Positions 33,419 through 41,371 of a stretch of DNA of 64,000 nucleotides are shown in pieces. Below the pieces are notes generated by a model. It was not told the DNA's origin. It made no database searches and saw only the letters and a program-made list of their open reading frames with translations. A program made the translations under genes and the position numbers. Source of the DNA: Marifrigoribacter sp047730175 (lineage in GTDB: Bacteria; Bacteroidota; Bacteroidia; Flavobacteriales; Flavobacteriaceae); assembly GCF_047730175.1 (NCBI RefSeq), contig NZ_CP159833.1, positions 744,001 to 808,000 of the forward strand, given 5' to 3'. The stretch's first letter is position 1. Each line of letters opens with the position of its first letter.

Positions 33419-34432
33419 ATGAAAACAAATAATTTAAAATCAGTAATAGGCTTAACTCTTTTATCAATACTAGCCTTCGGAACCTTATCTTTTGAAAATC
33501 CTAAAAACAATGATTACATTGAAACAATAGAAAAAAATAAATACAATGAAACAGTAGAAAAAAATGAAAATTCTACACTTTACAAAAACGTTAATGTAAA
33601 CGGAGTAAATATATTTTACCGAGAAGCAGGTGACATAAATAAGCCTACTATACTTTTGTTACATGGCTACCCTACTTCTTCACATATGTTTCGTAATTTA
33701 ATAACAGACTTGTCTGTTCGTTATCATGTGCTAGCTCCTGATTATCCAGGATTTGGAAGAAGTGATCAACCCTTAATGAAAGACTTTGACTATACTTTTG
33801 ATAATATGGCAAATATTGTTGAAGGCTTCCTAAAAGAATTAAAAGTTGAAAAATACAGTATCTACTTAATGGATTATGGAGCTCCTATTGGTTTTAGAAT
33901 CGCAGCTAAATATCCTGAAAGAATTGAATCACTCATCATTCAAAATGGAAATGCGTATGATGAAGGTCTAAAAGACTTCTGGATTCCTATTAAAAAATAT
34001 TGGAACGATTACACTGTAGAAAATGGAAAAGCTCTTGAAGGCTTTCATTCTCCAGGTGGTTTGAAGTGGCAATACACACATGGGGTTCAGGATTCAACTA
34101 AAATTAGTCCAGATAACTGGAATATTGATCTTCAACATTTAACTAGACCAGAAAATGATAAAATTCAATTAGCTATGTTTTATAGCTACAGAACCAACGT
34201 GCCTTTATATTCAGAATGGCAACAATACTTTAGAGACCATCAACCACCAACACTAATCGTATGGGGTAAGAATGATTACATTTTCCCAGCAGATGGTGCT
34301 TTTCCTTACAAAAGAGATTTAAAGAATCTAGAGTTTCACTTACTAGATACAGGGCATTTTGCATTGGAAGAGAAAGGTGATGAAATAGCTAACTACATTC
34401 TAAATTTCCTTAAGAAAAACAATATTAAATAA
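33419..34432 (+). CDS. Exported alpha/beta hydrolase with Asp nucleophile (haloalkane dehalogenase/epoxide hydrolase-like)
   Basis: 337 residues. An N-terminal hydrophobic segment (about 9-25) is a signal peptide or anchor, followed by a Lys/Asn/Glu linker. The catalytic domain has the oxyanion motif L-H-G-Y-P-T, A-P-D-Y-P-G-F-G-R-S-D, nucleophile elbow M-D-Y-G (Asp152), acid W-G-K-N-D (Asp286) and base G-H-F (His313). An Asp nucleophile means hydrolysis through a covalent alkyl- or acyl-enzyme as in dehalogenases and epoxide hydrolases; a fluoroacetate- or ester-type activity is not excluded. The coding sequence itself contains a copy of the TetR palindrome at 33704-33717. Confidence 0.88.
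   Translation: MKTNNLKSVIGLTLLSILAFGTLSFENPKNNDYIETIEKNKYNETVEKNENSTLYKNVNVNGVNIFYREAGDINKPTILLLHGYPTSSHMFRNLITDLSVRYHVLAPDYPGFGRSDQPLMKDFDYTFDNMANIVEGFLKELKVEKYSIYLMDYGAPIGFRIAAKYPERIESLIIQNGNAYDEGLKDFWIPIKKYWNDYTVENGKALEGFHSPGGLKWQYTHGVQDSTKISPDNWNIDLQHLTRPENDKIQLAMFYSYRTNVPLYSEWQQYFRDHQPPTLIVWGKNDYIFPADGAFPYKRDLKNLEFHLLDTGHFALEEKGDEIANYILNFLKKNNIK
33704..33717. promoter_or_regulatory. Palindrome ACAGAC-TT-GTCTGT inside the alpha/beta hydrolase gene (O3)
   Basis: Identical in all 14 bases to O2 at 32854-32867 but 286 bp inside the coding sequence (it encodes T-D-L-S-V). It could be a roadblock or looping auxiliary operator for the TetR-family protein, or chance. Confidence 0.4.
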
Positions 34433-34451
34433 TTAAGTGTTAGTTAATAGT

Positions 34452-34512
34452 AATCGGTTCGAGTTTATTTTTTTCATGATCAATAAAAAGGGTAACCCTT
34501 CTCGAACTGATT
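34452..34512. repeat. Nested inverted repeats between hydrolase and isochorismatase genes
   Basis: AATCGGTTCGAG (34452-34463) pairs with CTCGAACTGATT (34501-34512), 12 bp with one G-U pair; inside it and abutting the right arm is AAGGG-TAA-CCCTT (34488-34500). There is no T run after the outer stem. It may be a processing or attenuation structure, or a degenerate mobile-element end. Confidence 0.4.
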
Positions 34513-34555
34513 TTAAACACATCTCAATAGAAAATAAATTAAAAACATAGAAATT

Positions 34556-35275
34556 ATGAAAAAATTAATAGCAGTATTCGTATTACTAATCATTGGAGTA
34601 AACGCTTTGGCACAACTACCAGACACCGAATTTGAGATCGATGGTGTAACAGCTATAGTAATTACAGATCCACAAAACGATTTTTTAAGTCCACAAGGAG
34701 TTACTTGGGGCGTAGTTGGAGAAAGTGTAGTAGCAAACAACACAGTAGAAAACTTAGAAACACTTTTTAAAATAGCTGAAGATAAAGGCATTAAAGTTTT
34801 TATCTCTCCTCACTATTACTACAAACATGATCACAATTGGCAATTTGAAGGAGCTTTAGAAAAACTAATGCACAACATTAATATGTTTGATCGGGGTGAC
34901 CAATTAAATATAGAAGGATTTGAAGGTTCTGGTGCCGATTTCTTAGAACGCTATAAAAAGTATATAGACAAAGATTTTGTCACTGTTGTTGGACCTCATA
35001 AAGTATATGGCCCAGAACAAAACGATTTGAGTCTACAATTAAGAAAACAAAAAATTGACAAAGTTATTTTAGCTGGAATGTCTGGCAACTTATGTGTAGA
35101 ATCACACATGAGAGAACTTATTGAAGACGGCTTTGAAGTAGCAATAGTAGGAGATGCAACAGCATCAGCAATTATCCCTGGATATGATGGCAATGCCGCT
35201 GCACAAACAAACTTTCGCTTTATAGCTAGTCATGTGTATAGCACAAAAGAACTTACGGATAAATTAAATAAGTAA
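34556..35275 (+). CDS. Exported isochorismatase-family cysteine hydrolase
   Basis: 239 residues. Signal peptide (cleavage near V-N-A-L-A-Q), unusual for this mostly cytoplasmic family. Catalytic triad visible: Asp in T-D-P-Q-N-D-F-L (about 42), Lys in P-H-K-V-Y-G-P (about 144), Cys180 in M-S-G-N-L-C-V-E-S-H, with the usual non-proline cis-peptide-like G-M-S-G. Family members hydrolyse amides or vinyl ethers (nicotinamidase, isochorismatase, N-carbamoyl hydrolases). Substrate unknown. Part of the TetR-cassette run on the plus strand. Confidence 0.88.
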   Translation: MKKLIAVFVLLIIGVNALAQLPDTEFEIDGVTAIVITDPQNDFLSPQGVTWGVVGESVVANNTVENLETLFKIAEDKGIKVFISPHYYYKHDHNWQFEGALEKLMHNINMFDRGDQLNIEGFEGSGADFLERYKKYIDKDFVTVVGPHKVYGPEQNDLSLQLRKQKIDKVILAGMSGNLCVESHMRELIEDGFEVAIVGDATASAIIPGYDGNAAAQTNFRFIASHVYSTKELTDKLNK

Positions 35276-35305
35276 TACAACAGATCATTAATAAAAATAG
35301 AAAAT

Positions 35306-35731
35306 ATGAAAACAATAAATTGGAAAACAGCAATATTAGCAGGTATATTAGGAACTATCCTATTTGATCTTGCAGGATTATTATTAACAGGAACCTGGTG
35401 GGATATTCCAGGTACTTTAGGAGCGAAAACAGGATTAGGTTTAGCGTATGGAGTCATTGGACATTACAGTAATGGTATATTACTAGCAATATTATTTGCT
35501 GGAATAGCACCTTCACTTTGGGGACCAAAATGGTTAAGACCAATCATTTTTGTAACAGGCGAAATGATAGCTTTAGTATGGTTATTTATGTTACCTCTTC
35601 TTGGAGCAGGTGTCGCAGGACTTGAAGCCTCACCTATGATGCCATTAATAACATTTTTACGTCATTTAGCTTATGCAATCCCTCTGATCTTCTTAATTCA
35701 ATACGATATTAAAGCATTGATAAGTAAATAA
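35306..35731 (+). CDS. Four-helix membrane protein of unknown function
   Basis: 141 residues with four hydrophobic helices (about 7-29, 47-67, 75-98, 111-133) and the motif G-H-Y-S-N-G near residue 52. Many Gly and Trp residues in the loops (G-T-W-W-D-I-P-G-T-L-G-A-K-T). No named family recognised. Its place in the cassette between an exported hydrolase and an AhpD-like protein suggests a membrane role in the same process, which is inference. Confidence 0.75.
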   Translation: MKTINWKTAILAGILGTILFDLAGLLLTGTWWDIPGTLGAKTGLGLAYGVIGHYSNGILLAILFAGIAPSLWGPKWLRPIIFVTGEMIALVWLFMLPLLGAGVAGLEASPMMPLITFLRHLAYAIPLIFLIQYDIKALISK

Positions 35732-35786
35732 AAACATGGAGTATTAGGAGGCTAAATATTTCTAATACTCCTAAATTTTAATAAGA

Positions 35787-35974
35787 ATGGGACGTCCAGC
35801 AAAAAAGCCAAAACCTTACGAAATGGTTTTTACATCGAAATAAGAAATAAAAATTCAAATGCGGTTGTGAAAATTAGAAGAGATAATAAGTACCAAATGT
35901 TATTTGCTGCCAAGAACTATGGACGAAATAAAAAAGGTATCCTGTTAGGTGAGATTAAAACGGGAAACTCATAA
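35787..35974 (+). pseudogene. Frameshifted small conserved protein gene
   Basis: ATG at 35787 gives M-G-R-P-A-K-K-P-K-P-Y-E in one frame; one base less in the A run at 35821-35823 and the +2 frame continues N-G-F-Y-I-E-I-R-N-K-N-S-N-A-V-V-K-I-R-R-D... to TAA at 35972. Joined, the 62-residue product looks like a small basic family found in Bacteroidota (R-P-x-K-x-P start, G-F-Y-I-E-V/I-R-N-K, K-I-R-R). In the ATG frame it stops after 18 codons, so it is read as broken by a single A deletion. Confidence 0.6.
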
Positions 35975-36006
35975 ACCAATAAAACACAAATAAATCAAAA
36001 AAAACG

Positions 36007-36582
36007 ATGAATACTATTAAGACAAAGACTTTAGAACCAAAAACAATTGAAAACTCAGATTCAATATCTAGTAAAATTCTAAGAACAGCGCAAAAAGAAA
36101 TGGGAATGATTCCCAATATGTATACAGGTATGGCAAATAACACAGCTTTATTAGAGGGTTATTTTTATGCATACAATTCATTTAGGGCAAATTCAGGATT
36201 TTCATCTAGAGAGCAAGAAGTTATCTTCCTTTCTGTGGCTTATGAAAATGACTGTGATTATTGTATGGCTGCGCATAGCTTTGTTGCAGACAATTGGAGT
36301 AAAGTACCTGTTGAAGTAACAAATGCTATTAGAAGTAATTCAGAAATCCCGAATGAAAAGCTGAAAGCATTGAGCCTATTTTCAAGACAGATGACAGTAA
36401 AAAGAGGACTTCCTTCTGAAGATGATATTAATAATTTTCTAAGTGCTGGTTATACTGAAGAAAACATTTTAGGAGTAATTTCTGGCATAGGTGTTAAAAC
36501 CATGAGTAATTATTTTAATCATGTGTATAAAACACCTGTTGATGATGCTTTTTCTAGTAGAGTTTGGACAAAGCCAAATTAA
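36007..36582 (+). CDS. Carboxymuconolactone decarboxylase/AhpD-like protein
   Basis: 191 residues. AhpD-type redox motif E-N-D-C-D-Y-C-M-A-A-H with Cys83, Cys86 and His90, preceded by F-S-S-R-E-Q-E-V-I-F-L-S-V-A. Such proteins act as alkylhydroperoxidase-like disulfide reductases or decarboxylases. The N-terminal K-E-M-G-M-I-P-N-M-Y and the C-terminal G-V-K-T-M-S-N-Y-F-N-H are typical of the peroxidase-related subgroup. A role in handling reactive products of the cassette is plausible but inferred. Confidence 0.9.
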   Translation: MNTIKTKTLEPKTIENSDSISSKILRTAQKEMGMIPNMYTGMANNTALLEGYFYAYNSFRANSGFSSREQEVIFLSVAYENDCDYCMAAHSFVADNWSKVPVEVTNAIRSNSEIPNEKLKALSLFSRQMTVKRGLPSEDDINNFLSAGYTEENILGVISGIGVKTMSNYFNHVYKTPVDDAFSSRVWTKPN

Positions 36583-36624
36583 TAAAAAGGAAAAGATAAA
36601 AAAACTTAATTAATTACAAGGATC

Positions 36625-38049
36625 ATGAAATTAAAATTTTTATTATTTCTATTATCGGTTATCATTTTAAATAGTTGTAAAAACGTTAGCTATCGAAATA
36701 TAACTGATGTATCAAGAATTACCAATAATCAAACTCTGATAGATTCTTTGATGAAGGTATCCTATGAACGTGGTGTTTTTAATGGAAATATCCTCGTAGC
36801 AAAGAACAATAAAATAATATATCAAAATGAGTTTGGATATTCAGATGGCTCAAAATCAAAAGAGCTTAATCCAAACTCAATATTTAACCTTGGATCTATA
36901 GGAAAAGAATTCAACGCTGTCGCTATAATGATGCTAAAAGAAAAAGGATTACTTAATCTAGATGATAAAATCTCGAAATTTGAAATGCATCTTCCAGAAT
37001 GGTCAAATACTATAAGTATTAATCATCTTCTTCAGTATACTAGTGGATTGCCAAGAGTGAATTGGAGGAGTGTTAAAAATGAGAAAGACATTTTTGTTGA
37101 TTTAAGTAAGATTAAACAGTTGAAATTTAAACCTGGTTCTGGTTATACTTATAGTATTAATAATATTATTCTTCAAAGAAAGGTTATTGAAAAAGTATCA
37201 GGAATGAGTTTCATTGATTTTGTAGAGTCAAACATTCTTAGTCCAAGTAATATGAAAGATGCTCTTATTGACCCAAGAAGTGATAACCCTCAATTGGCAA
37301 CACCATTTAATAATGATTTCATTAATGATAAGCCAATGGATATTGAAATCACAGGTTGGGTTCATCCTACTGTAAATGATATGTACAATTGGATTGTAAG
37401 TTTACATTCTGGAAAGTTAATTTCTGAAGAATCTTTAAATCAATTATTCAATTCGTTCTCTGAAAGTAGCGAAGCAGCATTAGGAGGCGGAAAATTTAAA
37501 AACAATAGGTTACTTATTCATCAACATCAAGGGTCATCTTTCAACTACGAATCTTTTATCCATTATAATGCAAAAGAAGATTTGGTAATCGTTTTAATGA
37601 CTAACAATAAAAATTTTAAACTACGGGAAATTGCTGAATCCATTGAAAATATTTCGAAAGGAAATTCCTTTTTAATACCTCAAAAGTCTGTTTATCTTAC
37701 GATAAGACAAAAATGCTATGATGATGTAAATGAAGGGATACAATTCTATAAAACCTTAAAAAAGAACTATCCAGACACGTATAATTTTTCAAATGAAACT
37801 GAATTAAATCGAGTAGGCTATAAATTAGTTGAGAAAAATCAGATCGAAGACGCAATTGAAATCTTTACACTGAATGCACATCTTTTCCCTAAAAGTAGTA
37901 ACGCACTTGACAGTCTAGCGGAAGCCTATGGATTGTTTGGAATGACTCCTGAATCCCTAAAAAATTATAAAATTTCGCTAAGACTCAATCCGAATAATAC
38001 AAATGCAAAAAAACAAATAGAAAGGCTTAAAGAGAGTTTGAAAAATTAA
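36625..38049 (+). CDS. Beta-lactamase-fold serine hydrolase lipoprotein with C-terminal TPR repeats
   Basis: 474 residues. Lipoprotein signal with I-I-L-N-S-C (Cys18). The penicillin-binding fold has S-x-x-K as S-I-G-K (Ser91, Lys94), Y-x-N as Y-S-I-N (about residue 175), and a degenerate third motif around H-Q-G-S-S-F. After about residue 350 come TPR-like helical pairs (Y-K-L-V-E-K-N-Q-I-E-D-A-I-E-I-F, L-D-S-L-A-E-A-Y-G-L-F-G). Probably an esterase or peptidase of the class C family on the outside of the cell, not a resistance beta-lactamase; substrate unknown. Confidence 0.88.
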   Translation: MKLKFLLFLLSVIILNSCKNVSYRNITDVSRITNNQTLIDSLMKVSYERGVFNGNILVAKNNKIIYQNEFGYSDGSKSKELNPNSIFNLGSIGKEFNAVAIMMLKEKGLLNLDDKISKFEMHLPEWSNTISINHLLQYTSGLPRVNWRSVKNEKDIFVDLSKIKQLKFKPGSGYTYSINNIILQRKVIEKVSGMSFIDFVESNILSPSNMKDALIDPRSDNPQLATPFNNDFINDKPMDIEITGWVHPTVNDMYNWIVSLHSGKLISEESLNQLFNSFSESSEAALGGGKFKNNRLLIHQHQGSSFNYESFIHYNAKEDLVIVLMTNNKNFKLREIAESIENISKGNSFLIPQKSVYLTIRQKCYDDVNEGIQFYKTLKKNYPDTYNFSNETELNRVGYKLVEKNQIEDAIEIFTLNAHLFPKSSNALDSLAEAYGLFGMTPESLKNYKISLRLNPNNTNAKKQIERLKESLKN

Positions 38050-38064
38050 AAGAGAATAAACACC

Positions 38065-38679
38065 ATGGCTAAAAATTTTGCAGAAATAGCATTTACAGAT
38101 GCGGTTAAAAAATTACAGGGGAAGTACGGTAGTCGTAAAAGCTATGAGCGCATGGAAAAATTTAGTATGATTGATGGATTGACTGATAATGAGATCACAT
38201 TCATTGAAAACCGGGACAGTTTTTATTTGGCTTCAATAGGTGCAAAAGAATTCCCATATATACAGCATCGAGGAGGTCCAAAAGGGTTTTTAAAGGTATT
38301 GGATTCAAAACGCCTTGGTTTTATTGATTTTATAGGAAATAGACAATACGTTTCTGTGGGTAATATGGCAACCAATAATAATGTGTCTCTTATTATGATT
38401 GATTACCCTTCTAGATCACGGTTAAAAATATTTGCAAAAGCGGAGACTGTTGAGCTTGATGATAATTCTGAATTATTTAAAACATTAAATCTAGACAACT
38501 ACAAGTTTCGCCCAGAACGTATGATGGTGTTTCATATCGAAGCCTATGACTGGAATTGTCCACAACACATTACACCACGATATACTGTTGAAGAAATAAA
38601 TGCTGCTTTTACACCTCAAAAAGATTATATCGTAAGACTTGAGGCAGAAATAAAAGAATTGAAAGAACAAATCAAATGA
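38065..38679 (+). CDS. Pyridoxamine 5'-phosphate oxidase-fold flavoprotein
   Basis: 204 residues of the split-barrel FMN-binding family: F-Y-L-A-S-I-G-A-K-E-F-P-Y-I-Q-H-R-G-G, G-F-I-D-F-I-G-N-R-Q-Y-V-S-V-G-N and D-Y-P-S-R-S-R-L-K-I are typical of the PNPOx-like group that uses FMN or F420, with W-N-C-P-Q-H-I-T-P-R-Y at the C-terminal end. A 20-residue coiled-coil tail follows. Not likely to be the true PdxH. Possibly a flavin-dependent reductase in the cassette. Confidence 0.88.
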   Translation: MAKNFAEIAFTDAVKKLQGKYGSRKSYERMEKFSMIDGLTDNEITFIENRDSFYLASIGAKEFPYIQHRGGPKGFLKVLDSKRLGFIDFIGNRQYVSVGNMATNNNVSLIMIDYPSRSRLKIFAKAETVELDDNSELFKTLNLDNYKFRPERMMVFHIEAYDWNCPQHITPRYTVEEINAAFTPQKDYIVRLEAEIKELKEQIK

Positions 38680-38716
38680 TTAGACAAATTTTAGAACTAA
38701 AAAATAATTAAAAGTT

Positions 38717-39463
38717 ATGAAAGAATTTAAAAACAAGATAGCCATAATAATTGGTGGTACTAGTGGTATAGGCTATGTAACAGCTAAAGCCTTATTAGAT
38801 CAAGATGCAATAGTGCATATTGTCGGTAGAAATATTGATAAAGTTGAAGACGCTCCAAACTTAATAAAACATAAAATAGACATTACAAAAAATAACGACG
38901 TACAAGAGCTGATTAACACTATCGAAAAATTCGACGATTTAGATTATCTCGTTAACGCTTCAGGCATCTTTTTACCAAAGCCGTTTTTAGAGCATACCTC
39001 TGAAGATTATAATGCTTATTTAGATTTAAATAAAGGGTTCTTTTTCATCACACAAGCAGTCGCAAAAAAAATGAAAGCAATGGGTGGTGGTTCTATTGTT
39101 AATGTTGGATCTATGTGGGCAAAACAAGCCGTTAAAGCAACTCCATCATCAGCTTATTCTATGCAGAAGGCAGGATTACATTCCTTAACACAACATTTAG
39201 CTATGGAATTGGCGGACTTCAAGATTAGAGTGAATGCAGTTTCTCCAGCCGTTGTAAACACCCCTGTATATCATACTGTTTTTGGCGGCAAAGAAGAAGC
39301 CGATAAAGCACTAGAAGGATTTCACAACTTCCATCCTATTGGTAGAAATGGAACAGCCGAAGATATTGCTAATAGTATCGTATTTCTGCTATCAGACAAA
39401 GCATCTTGGGTTACGGGAGCCATTTGGGATACAGACGGTGGTGTGATTGCAGGAAGAAATTAA
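38717..39463 (+). CDS. Short-chain dehydrogenase/reductase
   Basis: 248 residues of the classical SDR family: cofactor motif G-G-T-S-G-I-G (13-19), N-A-S-G (80-83, usual NNAG), catalytic Ser132, Tyr147 and Lys151, and the C-terminal G-A-I-W-D-T-D-G-G. No acidic residue follows the second strand (V-G-R-N), so NADP(H) preference is likely. Last intact gene of the TetR-cassette run; substrate unknown. Confidence 0.92.
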   Translation: MKEFKNKIAIIIGGTSGIGYVTAKALLDQDAIVHIVGRNIDKVEDAPNLIKHKIDITKNNDVQELINTIEKFDDLDYLVNASGIFLPKPFLEHTSEDYNAYLDLNKGFFFITQAVAKKMKAMGGGSIVNVGSMWAKQAVKATPSSAYSMQKAGLHSLTQHLAMELADFKIRVNAVSPAVVNTPVYHTVFGGKEEADKALEGFHNFHPIGRNGTAEDIANSIVFLLSDKASWVTGAIWDTDGGVIAGRN

Positions 39464-39542
39464 ATTTACGGAAGTAATTAATACCCGGAAAACTTAGCAC
39501 AAAAAATGTAATAGTTTAGAATCGATTTAAAACATAGTAAAA

Positions 39543-40825
39543 ATGAAAAATGCAATTAAATTATTTTTGAGAAGTGCAATTTCTATTGGATTTTTATCTG
39601 CAATTGCAGATAGATTCGGGTTTTGGAACATAGAAGTGTCAGCATGGGGAGACTGGAACAGCTTTTTAGATTATACGCAATTAATAAAAAGTCAAAATTC
39701 GTTTTAAAAGGACAACTTTATACTGAATTAAATGACAACTTAGAGGCAAGAGTTCCTAAAGAACATAATGTTTCTAATATGAGTAAACGTCTTTTTATTG
39801 GAGATAGAACAAATTTAGAATTAAGAGAGTTTTATTTCTATACTAGCATTAAAAACAAATTACGATTAACTATTGGTAAACAACAGATCGTTTAGGGAGA
39901 AACCGACGGTTTAAAACTATTAGATGTTGTTAACCCTCAAAACTTCAGAGAGTTTATTTTAGATGATTTTGAAGATAGTCGGATTCCGCTTTGGTCAATA
40001 AAAGCAGAATTCGACATAAAGAATATTGGGGTACAAATTGTTTGGATTCCTGACAATACATATCACATTACACAAGATTTTGATGCGCCTTTTTTTACCA
40101 AAAGTTTATTTCAATCTTCTCCTGAAGGTGTTTCAGTAGTGTTCAATAAAACTTTGAAGCCAAATCGTTTTATAGCAGATTCAGATATTGGTCTTAAATT
40201 AAATACGTTCACAAAAGGTTGGGATTTATCCTTAAACTATTTTTATTACTTTGACGATTTACCAGTCTTTTACAGTGAACTAGATGTTTCAGAAACCAAC
40301 AATCCCTTTTTGGAAATAAACCCAAAATTTCAACGACAACATTTGATTGGGGGCACGTTTAACAAAGTGTTTGGGTCTTCTACGGTTAGAGGTGAAGTTG
40401 CATATATAATTGATCAAAATTTTTCGTCTACAAATTCAACTGCCAATCTTGGGATCGAAACTAGTAATGTATTTAAATCTGCCATTGGAATGGATTATAT
40501 AAAAGGCGAAAACATTATTAGTGCGCAATTATTTACAGATATCATAACCGATGATATTTCTCCTTACAATCGAGATAAATTTGAAACCAATACATCTTTA
40601 AAAATTTCCAGAGAAATGATGAACGATAATCTTAGTGCCGAGGTCCTCTGAGTCCATAATGCAAATCATGGTGATGGTTATGTAATGCCACAATTGAGTT
40701 ATTGGTTAAACTCGAGCTCACAACTATTCTTTAGTAGTGCTATTTTTTATGGCAACGAAAATCACCTATTTGGTCAATTTAAAGACAGAAGTAGAATTTC
40801 CGCAGGAATGCGTTGGGGGATCTAA
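39543..40825 (+). pseudogene. Broken outer-membrane beta-barrel protein gene (DUF1302/porin-like)
   Basis: ATG at 39543 opens a frame (hydrophobic N-terminus, then F-G-F-W-N-I-E-V-S-A-W-G-D-W-N-S-F-L-D-Y-T) that shifts near 39680-39700 into the frame of 39623; the latter then reads through to 40825 apart from TAG at 39893 and TGA at 40649. The reconstructed protein is about 427 residues, rich in amphipathic strands, with D-V-V-N-P-Q-N-F-R-E-F-I-L-D-D-F-E-D-S-R-I-P-L-W and a C-terminal R-I-S-A-G-M-R-W-G-I. Both in-frame stops fall where Trp is expected. An outer-membrane substrate channel for the cassette is plausible, now inactive. The barrel family name is tentative. Confidence 0.75.
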
Positions 40826-40828
40826 AAT

Positions 40829-40985
40829 CTATTTCTTAGATTTAACTGAAGTCTTTTTAACCAACATTCGCTTAACTTCATTAAGGCTTCTAAAGGAGTT
40901 AACGTATCAATGTCGATTTCTAATATTTCTTCTCTTAAATTTTCTAATAATGGAGCGTACAATTTTACTCAATGATATTCCTTCC
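40829..40985 (-). pseudogene. Remnant second copy of the mutS 3' end
   Basis: On the minus strand this encodes P-L-L-E-N-L-R-E-E-I-L-E-I-D-I-D-T-L-T-P and, after a frameshift, V-K-R-M-L-V-K-K-T-S-V-K-S-K-K followed by a stop, i.e. the C-terminus of MutS as in the intact gene ending at 42237. Identity to the resident gene is about 85% by eye over 125 bp. A 10-bp deletion between two TTCATT copies breaks the frame. Homology fades upstream of about 40985. It begins 3 bp after the broken barrel gene. Confidence 0.85.
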
Positions 40986-41371
40986 TATTTAAATAACGCA
41001 CTACTTTTTTAGCAGACATTGTTCTGGGGAATATTTAGGGGACTATCAAATTTTCAAGAACGATTTTTATGTCTTCAGGTATCATAATAATAGGTTTAAA
41101 TATCTTTTTTTAAGAATATTTACTGTACAATTATAATATAATATTAATTTTATAAGAAAGTTTTCAACACACAATACTAGTTTGTAAAATAGTTTTGCTG
41201 CTCGTTCATCGGAAAAATAATACAGTTCGTCGTAAATAAATGATTATTCCCTATAAATTACACTTTATATAATGATTACGTTAATATTTCATATTATCCT
41301 CATTATTTTTATTAAAATAGATACAGTAAATTGCGTATACAATAACTTTATTAATTAATTCATTTAACATT
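40986..41371. other. AT-rich non-coding stretch in the accessory region
   Basis: No credible gene. It has two short minus-strand frames starting with ATG (at 41019, 16 codons, and near 41090) that read like coding debris, but nothing identifiable. No transposase fragment or terminal repeat was found. Confidence 0.5.

Noticed and set aside
36625..38049. Serine hydrolase as an antibiotic-resistance beta-lactamase
   Set aside because: The third active-site motif is degenerate and a TPR tail is present; such proteins are usually esterases or peptidases.
39893..40651. In-frame TAG and TGA as possible recoding (Trp, selenocysteine or alternative code)
   Set aside because: The same gene also has a frameshift, TGG is used for Trp throughout, two different stop codons are involved, and no SECIS-like hairpin or Sec machinery was seen; decay is more likely.
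40737..41012. 91-codon plus-strand frame over the end of the barrel pseudogene and the mutS remnant
   Set aside because: It is an out-of-frame reading of the barrel C-terminus and an antisense reading of the mutS remnant, both of which explain the sequence better.
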